A DNA stretch of 64,000 nucleotides, taken from the NCBI RefSeq assembly GCF_900209925.1, contig NZ_LT907978.1:1671219-1735218 (forward strand), given 5' to 3'. How positions within the stretch are numbered: position 1 is the stretch's first letter; the number at the start of each line of letters is the position of its first letter. The position numbers and the translations under genes are program-made. Below are positions 59,601-64,000 of this stretch, one piece after another. This DNA is from Anaerobutyricum hallii. Lineage in GTDB: Bacteria; Bacillota; Clostridia; Lachnospirales; Lachnospiraceae. The notes under the pieces were generated by a model. That model was given only the letters and a program-made list of their open reading frames with translations. It ran no database searches and had not been told where the DNA came from.

Positions 59601-61934
59601 CAGTACAACTGGTCTGGCTGAATCAAAATCATAACTTCCATCTGCTTTTACTTTCAGATCACTGACAAGCCATGCCGAAAAACCAACTCCCTGCAGAAGG
59701 TCTGCATCGGTCTTCCCGTTGTTTGCTGCCTTGATAATCTGGAACGGCTGCTTGATGACGGTTTCTTTACATACAGAAGTTCTTTCTACTGTCGGAACAG
59801 TAGCACCTTCGTAAGTACAGTCCACCTCATGTTCTGTCAGATCCAGTACGTATCCCACCGGAGCACTAAGCTCTTTCAGATAATACTTTCCAAGATAGAG
59901 ATCCGATACAGAAGCTTCGCCATTCTTATCCGTTGTCAGGGATGTGATCAGGCTGTCTTTCTTATGGATCGTTCCGGTTCTTCCATCCGGATGAACAATA
60001 TCTTCCCTTGCATAAAGGCCATATACTGCACCTTCCAGCGTTGCATCCCCCTGTGCTGCATTCCCTGTCTCAGCATCCTGTTTTGCAATGTTGATCTTTG
60101 CATTTACACGTTTGTCTGTTACATTTTTAGTCGTTGTCTTTCCGATAGCAAGAGTCACATTATAAGACTTTGTATCAATCTGATATCCTGTTGGAACAGA
60201 GATTTCTTTCAGATAAACAACTTCCTGTGTCTTTTCCATTGTGAGCTGTGAAGCACCATTCTGATCTGTTGCAGGCATCTCTGCAATCAGCTTTGTACAT
60301 GCAGCATCGGAATAGATCCCGTACACTGCACCAGCCAGTGCATTGCCTGTATCCTGGTCTTTCTTTACAATGGATACCTTACATTCTTTTGTCCAGGTTA
60401 CTTTAAAATCCACATATTTCTCATTTCCGACACCTTCACCGAAAACAAGAGCCAGATCCTGTGTTCCGGATCCTGTCACAATCTTGTAAGCAGAGTATTC
60501 TTTATCAATACTTCCCTTCATCTGAGAAGAAAATGTAGCACTGACGCTCTCTGCCTGATCAAGTGGTGCTGTCAGATAAAACTGTGTACCTCCACTGATT
60601 TCTACACTTGCTCCTGCAGCACTGGTTTTACCGGTTGTCACATTTACAAGCTTTACACCGCTTGGCAACTTAAATGTGATTGTCTGCAGTTTATCTGCTT
60701 TGAATGTGATCACGCTTGTTCGCTGGCTGTTTCCTTCCACATAAGCCTTTACATTAGATTCGGAAAAGCTCATATCTACAGACGGAATGTCCGGCATATT
60801 TACACAATAATTGTAAAGCTCCATTGCCAGGTTCTTTCCTGTTGCATTGGTTCCGGATGCCCAGTCACTGGATCCATTTGCATAAGCCGCTGCAAGATGC
60901 GTAATAATGAATCTCTTTCCTGCTGGAAAATTCGGATGTTTCTCATCGAAGAAACCATTCTCATCACTTGCTTTTGTTCCGTAATAGCAGACCTTTGCAA
61001 GTGTCTTTCCATCGGCAAGTTTCTGGATCGTATAAGTTCCATTTCCCGGTCCTTTTTTTGATGGTTCAACACAGTATGCTGTCGCATTGATGCTTCCCCA
61101 TTTCACATAATATGGACAAGTCAGATAAGAACCTAATCCATAATCTGCGTAATAGTACCAGGAACCGGCTGTGACGGTGACTGATTTTGTTCCTGTCTCA
61201 CCAGAAGCAAGCATCATTGGCATATCGAAAGTAATACTTTCGCCTGCTTCAAGATCTGCAAGAGCAACTTCCTGGTCAACCGCTTCCTGCATGACCTCAG
61301 AGAGTGTGATCCCTGTTTCCGGATCAACGGTCTCCTGGTCTTCAGTTGCTTCGATCTCTGCATCAAATTCTTTTTCTGTCAGTTCTGTTTTGCTCTCCGT
61401 TTCAGCAGCACCAGTTTCCTCTGTAGACGAGTCAGCCTCAGAATCCTCAGTTTCTGTCTTATCGGAAGAACCAGCATCCTGATCAGAAGAACTTTCTGAC
61501 TGCGAATCTTTCTGCTGATCCGCTTCTTTTACCACGATCTTTCGATTGATCTGGTAGGTTGGGTGATCCGTTGTCTGTGGTTCTACATAATAGACTGCCT
61601 TATAGGAATTGGCATAATCGGTAGAAAAATCATTCCCGTCCGCATCTTTTGCTTCCTGAAATGTAACTTTTACTTTGCTGTCATCCTGGATCGTAAGACC
61701 GGTATAATCACTCTTTACATCGAAATTGTCTCCAACCTTGATCTCATAATCCTTTGCAGTTACCACTTCATCTTCATCCAACTGATCCTTGATCTCCTCA
61801 TAATACGGAATCTTTTTTACAGATCCAGCATCATCAGAAGCATAGGCAACAGCGGGAGAGAGTACCGTCGATAGAACCGTTACTGCAGTCAGTAAACCGG
61901 ACATCACCCTGCGTGCTTTCTTTTTCACGTTCAT
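56673..61934 (-). CDS. Giant LPxTG-like surface adhesin with thioester and Cna-B (SpaA) repeats
   Basis: 1,753 residues. Signal peptide (VMSGLLTAVTVLSTVLSPAVAYA), acidic Ser/Glu linker (about 145-200), then a thioester-type domain whose Cys lies in TAYCVEPSKKGPGNG (about 290). Next come about 11 Cna-B/SpaA repeats, each ending in a version of E-TAPDGY (SAPVGYVL, TAPDGYTI, APDGFVSS, APHGYLV...), with Lys and Glu placed for isopeptide bonds. A sorting signal SPKTGD, one helix and KKKH end it. Probably a covalently anchored stalk that attaches donor to recipient or host cells. GGAAGGATTTAAGAG precedes the ATG. Confidence 0.9.
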   Translation of the reverse strand: MNVKKKARRVMSGLLTAVTVLSTVLSPAVAYASDDAGSVKKIPYYEEIKDQLDEDEVVTAKDYEIKVGDNFDVKSDYTGLTIQDDSKVKVTFQEAKDADGNDFSTDYANSYKAVYYVEPQTTDHPTYQINRKIVVKEADQQKDSQSESSSDQDAGSSDKTETEDSEADSSTEETGAAETESKTELTEKEFDAEIEATEDQETVDPETGITLSEVMQEAVDQEVALADLEAGESITFDMPMMLASGETGTKSVTVTAGSWYYYADYGLGSYLTCPYYVKWGSINATAYCVEPSKKGPGNGTYTIQKLADGKTLAKVCYYGTKASDENGFFDEKHPNFPAGKRFIITHLAAAYANGSSDWASGTNATGKNLAMELYNYCVNMPDIPSVDMSFSESNVKAYVEGNSQRTSVITFKADKLQTITFKLPSGVKLVNVTTGKTSAAGASVEISGGTQFYLTAPLDQAESVSATFSSQMKGSIDKEYSAYKIVTGSGTQDLALVFGEGVGNEKYVDFKVTWTKECKVSIVKKDQDTGNALAGAVYGIYSDAACTKLIAEMPATDQNGASQLTMEKTQEVVYLKEISVPTGYQIDTKSYNVTLAIGKTTTKNVTDKRVNAKINIAKQDAETGNAAQGDATLEGAVYGLYAREDIVHPDGRTGTIHKKDSLITSLTTDKNGEASVSDLYLGKYYLKELSAPVGYVLDLTEHEVDCTYEGATVPTVERTSVCKETVIKQPFQIIKAANNGKTDADLLQGVGFSAWLVSDLKVKADGSYDFDSARPVVLTADGQTEMFTDEKGYARSIPLPYGTYVVRETTSKHNYAPVDDFVVKITENYPDTPQTWRVLLDKEFKAKLKIIKKDAETQKSVLLANTEFKVYDLDNQKYVEQTTSYPKPTVHKSYFTNEEGYLVLPRNLKPGNYRIEEVTAPDGYTISKNYVTVAVDTDTAYLTDPVTGDAVIDVEYTNAPVKGQLKIYKQGEVLKRFDKDFQYEMAGLAGAEFEVYAAEDIYTADHQVDADGQRTLYFAKDALVATVTTDTDGYATVKNLPLGRYYVKEKNAPDTYVLNTVPENFEFAYADQDTAVIEKEISVTDERQKVSITVEKQDAETGNTVAGAVFGIYNTKDIQTKDGKVIVKADTFLQEMTSDEKGQAACTLDLPLGSYYVKELKAPDGFVSSDEVLRFDASYQGQDVQTVTLKSVKKNQPTTVEITKSDATTGVELDGAYLKVTDKDGNVVDSWTSSKDAPHVIKYLKVGETYTLHEEFAPHGYLVANDVTFTVKDTGEVQKVEMKDEVPVGELIINKKGEFLDSVTLGDKVKGVVEHIFNYVTGKLTDVTFEVYAEEDIKAADGVSDDYYKKDELIATIKTDETGIAKLENLPLGKYYVKETGTAYGHVLDGEIRHVNLTYVDQNTPVVVYDKDWQNNRQRVEVSVLKKEKDSDRTLEGAIFGLFAKEDIKSETTGKVLIEADEIIELKSTDEEGKITFVADLPIGATYYVKELYAPDGFVTNDEVKEFTFEYAGENQPTVTYDFTFENQPTVVEFTKSSLTTGKELPGCKLKVVDADGNIVDEWTSGKEAHVIRELAVGKEYALVETKPADGYVTAESVKFTIKDTADVQKVEMKDDVTKVKISKQDIAGKELPGAKLTILDQDGKVVESWTSTEKAHYIEMLPIGKYTLREETAPDGYLVAKDVEFEVKDTSEVQHVTMVDEEKPAEKTPEGGKPVSDSPKTGDNTNLWLWFMLLGIGATGTGVLAFMRKKKH

Positions 61935-62340
61935 TCTCTTAAATCCTTCCTTTCTGATTCTTTTGTGTATGGTTATCTGTTAGTTTCTGCATATTATCTT
62001 TTATACGAAGATGATCGCCTCCTTTCCTGAAATTTGTGCTATTTGGGACAGTCAGCACAAGCTGAGATAACAGCACAAATATATGGCGGTACCTGTTTGT
62101 CACAAATACCGCCACATGATTTCTACTGTCATCCTCTTTTTAGATTCAGACATTTTATTTTGATTTAAGATTTAAGCGTTTTCCTGTTTTCTTTCCCGGA
62201 TCCGTTCCTATATCAGTTTCCATCTCTGATACGTTTTCTTCTGGCAGACACGCAGCTTTTCGCTCTATGCATGTTCAAATCAAATATCACTCCGGGCAGG
62301 CTATTCATTTTTCAAGGTACATGAAGGTGTTCTATGCAAA
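61935..62340 (-). other. Long leader of the adhesin/transfer operon with tandem hairpins
   Basis: No gene. From motif C, transcripts would carry about 400 nt before the adhesin start. Two stems stand out: TGGCGGTA/TACCGCCA (62084-62114) and ATTTGTGCT/AGCACAAAT (62032-62080). They are followed by a strong ribosome site, AAAGGAGGCGATC (about 62013-62027), with no start codon at the right distance. A 17-codon frame (MQKLTDNHTQKNQKGRI) lies between it and the adhesin. Looks like an attenuation or translation-control leader. Confidence 0.5.
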
Positions 62341-62381
62341 CCCTTCATATAACGAAACGCTCAGAGCCTGTTTTACAGTGG
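62341..62381 (-). promoter_or_regulatory. 41-bp ICE motif, copy C (upstream of adhesin/transfer operon)
   Basis: Minus strand CCACTGTAAAACAGGCTC, TGAGCGTTTCGTTATAT, GAAGGG. Starts 2 bp after the stop of the sigma-like gene and points to the adhesin and conjugation genes. Confidence 0.75.
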
Positions 62382-62382
62382 T

Positions 62383-63027
62383 CTAATTCAATTTTTTTGA
62401 AATTTTTTTAAAATTCTTCGTTTTCCGCCTTTTTTTCATCGTTTTTAATGCTCTGTTCAGAAGGTCATTTACACTCTGTTGTTTGATTCCCAGATAATCT
62501 GCGACATCCTGCTGACGCATTTCTTCGAAATAAACCAGATTGAGTACCATCTTTTGCCTCTCTGTCAATTCCTTGATCAGCGCATGCAGAATTTCTCTGT
62601 CGATAACATCGTCAACAAAATCTTTTGAAGATCCTCTCATAATCTCCGCATCATCTGTAACATCGCTGTTAGAAAATACACCATGATTGGTGCTGATTTT
62701 GCTCTGGCTGTATGTCATACGGTCTTCAGCCTCCATCAGCAGACGGATATACCAGTTCTCGTTATCAAAGAACTCTTTATTGAATTCCTTGTTATCGCCA
62801 GTTACACTCACATATTCATAGTCATCACAACTATGAAGCGGAAATACGGTTGATTGATTTCCCGCTGTATAAAGCACATATCCGTGATCATAAACAGAGA
62901 TCGTTGTATCTGCATTGATCATTTCTTTTACTACAACTTTGTGTTCTTTCAAGGATTTCACGCTTGGGATTCTTTTCTCCATATCAGCAACTTTCACGAT
63001 TTTCTTCAGTTCTTTTAATGTCAACAT
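62383..63027 (-). CDS. Sigma-70 region-4-containing regulator of the ICE
   Basis: 214 residues from ATG 63025-63027. The C terminus is a sigma region 4 HTH: REILHALIKELTERQKMVLN, LVYFEEMRQQDVADYLGIKQ, QSVNDLLNRALKTMKKRR. The first 140 residues do not resemble sigma region 2 but hold a small beta-rich domain (TTISVYDHGYVLYTAGNQST). It may therefore be a shortened alternative sigma factor or an activator that uses a region 4 fold. It is flanked by two copies of the 41-bp motif and is the best candidate to recognise it. Confidence 0.82.
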   Translation of the reverse strand: MLTLKELKKIVKVADMEKRIPSVKSLKEHKVVVKEMINADTTISVYDHGYVLYTAGNQSTVFPLHSCDDYEYVSVTGDNKEFNKEFFDNENWYIRLLMEAEDRMTYSQSKISTNHGVFSNSDVTDDAEIMRGSSKDFVDDVIDREILHALIKELTERQKMVLNLVYFEEMRQQDVADYLGIKQQSVNDLLNRALKTMKKRRKTKNFKKISKKLN

Positions 63028-63215
63028 AATGACCACCTTTCTGCCTTTCGGCTCCGGGTGGTCCATTCCATCTTTTATAAAATTCCTGCACAGACATAAA
63101 GAACTGCAGCACAAGAGATCACGAACTCACCCGTTTTTTTTGAACGGGAGTCCGTGACTCCTTTGTAACGCATGTATCTGCGTTTAGATTAGGTTTGCCA
63201 GATTGCCTGGCTTAT

Positions 63216-63335
63216 TCAGTTGCTATGTGCACCTTCTGATTTATTCTCTGTTTGCTCTTTGCGAAACATGGAATAATCGCCCATAGCATCGTAAGGACAA
63301 TGCCTTACAAATTCCTGGTATTCGATTTCAGTCAT
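63216..63335 (-). CDS. Small protein (39 aa) ahead of the sigma-like gene
   Basis: MTEIEYQEFVRHCPYDAMGD, then YSMFRKEQTENKSEGAHSN; AAAGGAGG lies at ideal distance. First gene after motif copy D. About 190 bp separate it from the sigma-like gene, with an imperfect hairpin (63117-63165) between. Possibly a regulator of the sigma-like protein; no family known. Confidence 0.6.
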   Translation of the reverse strand: MTEIEYQEFVRHCPYDAMGDYSMFRKEQTENKSEGAHSN

Positions 63336-63404
63336 CTTTGTTTCCTCCTTTGTGTCATATTATCAAAATCTCTATTTACAATTATTTTTGCAAAAAAGAA
63401 TTCA

Positions 63405-63445
63405 ACCTCTATATAACGAAACGCTGAGAGCCTGTTTTACAGTGG
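63405..63445 (-). promoter_or_regulatory. 41-bp ICE motif, copy D (upstream of sigma-like operon)
   Basis: Minus strand CCACTGTAAAACAGGCTC, TCAGCGTTTCGTTATAT, AGAGGT. About 75 bp before the 39-aa gene that leads into the sigma-like gene, hinting at autoregulation. Confidence 0.75.
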
Positions 63446-63483
63446 GGTACGACAAAAAATTTAAAAATCTTTCGAAATACGTC

Positions 63484-63574
63484 AAAAAAGCCCGACAAAA
63501 CAAATACTTCAACAATCTCCAAAACCAGAAAATACTTCTGATCTTGCAGTGTATCCGTAAATGTTTTGCCGGGC
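63484..63574 (-). terminator. Large-loop terminator after the zinc-ribbon gene
   Basis: Minus strand GCCCGGCAAAACA and TGTTTTGTCGGGC form a 13-bp stem (one G-U) closed by a loop of about 59 nt, then TTTTTT. The big loop has a small inner hairpin (AGAAGTATTTTCT). Ends transcription from the gene at 63686-63913 before motif D. Confidence 0.7.
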
Positions 63575-63685
63575 TCTTAGTGATTCCAGTCAGGTTCAGC
63601 TCCTTGACAAACTCTTGCTGTCTGGTGCGTTCTTGATGGTTCCTGCCAAATCCAACGCTTACTACAGACAGCTCATTCTATTCTG

Positions 63686-63913
63686 TTATGATCCCTGATT
63701 CATCATCTTTCGGGAATACGTCCGCATCCTGGACTTTAATTGTTCATCTCGGATGTGGATCGGACGAACCGACACCATATCATCCTTTACAAATATTTCC
63801 AATGTACTGCGACATTTTTTGCACTCCACTTCTGAATCGCTTTGTGCGCTCTTTTCAATAAATGCTCCACATACAGAGCAGTGTACATGCCATTTAATAG
63901 CACCTGATCCCAT
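63686..63913 (-). CDS. Small zinc-ribbon protein
   Basis: 75 residues. HCSVCGAFIE and ECKKCRSTLEIFVKDD form a four-cysteine zinc ribbon, like those in transcription or DNA-binding adaptor proteins; the tail is basic (SRMRTYSRKMMNQGS). AAAGGAGG precedes the start. Transcribed with the gene to its right, which runs off the window. Function unknown. Confidence 0.7.
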   Translation of the reverse strand: MGSGAIKWHVHCSVCGAFIEKSAQSDSEVECKKCRSTLEIFVKDDMVSVRPIHIRDEQLKSRMRTYSRKMMNQGS

Positions 63914-63954
63914 ATAGGCTTCCTCCTTTAAGCAATAAGATATTTCTCCATTTA

Positions 63955-64000
63955 TTACTCAACGGACCAAAGGGAAATCAAATCCGCCTTATGAGCATCA
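63955..64000 (-). CDS. C-terminal end of an unidentified gene
   Basis: The last 15 codons, ...DAHKADLISLWSVE, followed by tandem stops TAA TAA. 42 bp before the zinc-ribbon gene, so likely the same operon. Too short to name. Confidence 0.4.
   Translation of the reverse strand, partial: DAHKADLISLWSVE

Noticed and set aside
63117-63165. Imperfect hairpin CACGAACTCACCCGTT / AACGGGAGTCCGTG between the 39-aa and sigma-like genes
   Set aside because: No U tract on either strand, so not called a terminator; may be a weak attenuator but unsupported.

Overview
The window looks like part of a gut Clostridia genome, most likely Lachnospiraceae. It is low-GC, uses AGGAGG-type ribosome sites throughout, and carries transfer genes of the Tn1549/CTn type. 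Almost all of it, from about 2.6 kb to the right edge, reads as one large integrative and conjugative element (ICE). The ICE has been invaded by an IS-within-an-IS, a group II intron and a complete 10.8-kb mobilizable element. Family names are recognised from sequence features by eye; no search was run.

Layout. 1-2.5 kb: probable chromosome, with the end of a Y-family DNA polymerase gene, a HxlR regulator and a divergent cupin gene. 2.56-2.60 kb: the 3' half of a tRNA-Arg(CCU) gene starting in the anticodon loop, the expected scar of an integrase, inside a cluster of TTAGCTG/CAGCTAA repeats. 2.9-5.85 kb: an IS4-family element (64-bp ends, 7-bp TAATTAA duplication) whose transposase gene is split by an IS3-family element. 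6.1-8.8 kb: tyrosine integrase and excisionase-like HTH genes. 9-10.9 kb: small cargo genes (Cys-rich protein, membrane protein, SdpI-like, acetyltransferase). 11.0-15.1 kb, plus strand: MobC, MOBP-type relaxase, a DUF1599-like protein, ThyX, dUTPase and a Xre regulator.

15.9-25.2 kb: an eight-gene minus-strand island that looks like a restriction/defence system. It holds a small protein, a GHKL ATPase, an unknown, a DUF6339-like protein, a 918-residue zinc ribbon/alpha-CTD/sigma-region-4 protein, a PD-(D/E)XK-like nuclease, a NgoFVII-type B3 protein and a C5 cytosine methyltransferase. This is the best candidate for an undescribed system.

25.6-63.9 kb, minus strand: the conjugation operon. 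In transcription order it runs zinc-ribbon protein, 39-aa protein, sigma-like regulator, giant LPxTG-like adhesin, small membrane protein, Cys-rich protein, PcfB-like, VirD4/TraG, Maff2-type small membrane protein (split), VirB6-like, PrgI/VirB3-like, VirB4 (split by the intron), an unknown, 3D+NlpC/P60 hydrolase, DUF4315, DUF4366, topoisomerase III, DUF5688, ArdC/LtrC-like, TTRAP, YodL/DUF4316 and a 91-aa protein. The nested element at 42.77-53.54 kb has its own large serine recombinase, TnpW, VapE, primase, MOBQ relaxase, oriT-like site, RepA-like protein, regulators and TnpV. It sits inside the Maff2 gene and is visibly richer in G+C than its host.

How it works together: a nearly identical 41-bp motif occurs four times. 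Each copy is oriented toward one ICE module: excisionase/integrase, mobilisation, conjugation/adhesin, and the operon encoding the sigma-like protein. I infer an ICE-wide regulon that co-ordinates excision, DNA processing and transfer, with the 62.4-63.0 kb sigma-region-4 protein as the likeliest controller, including of itself.
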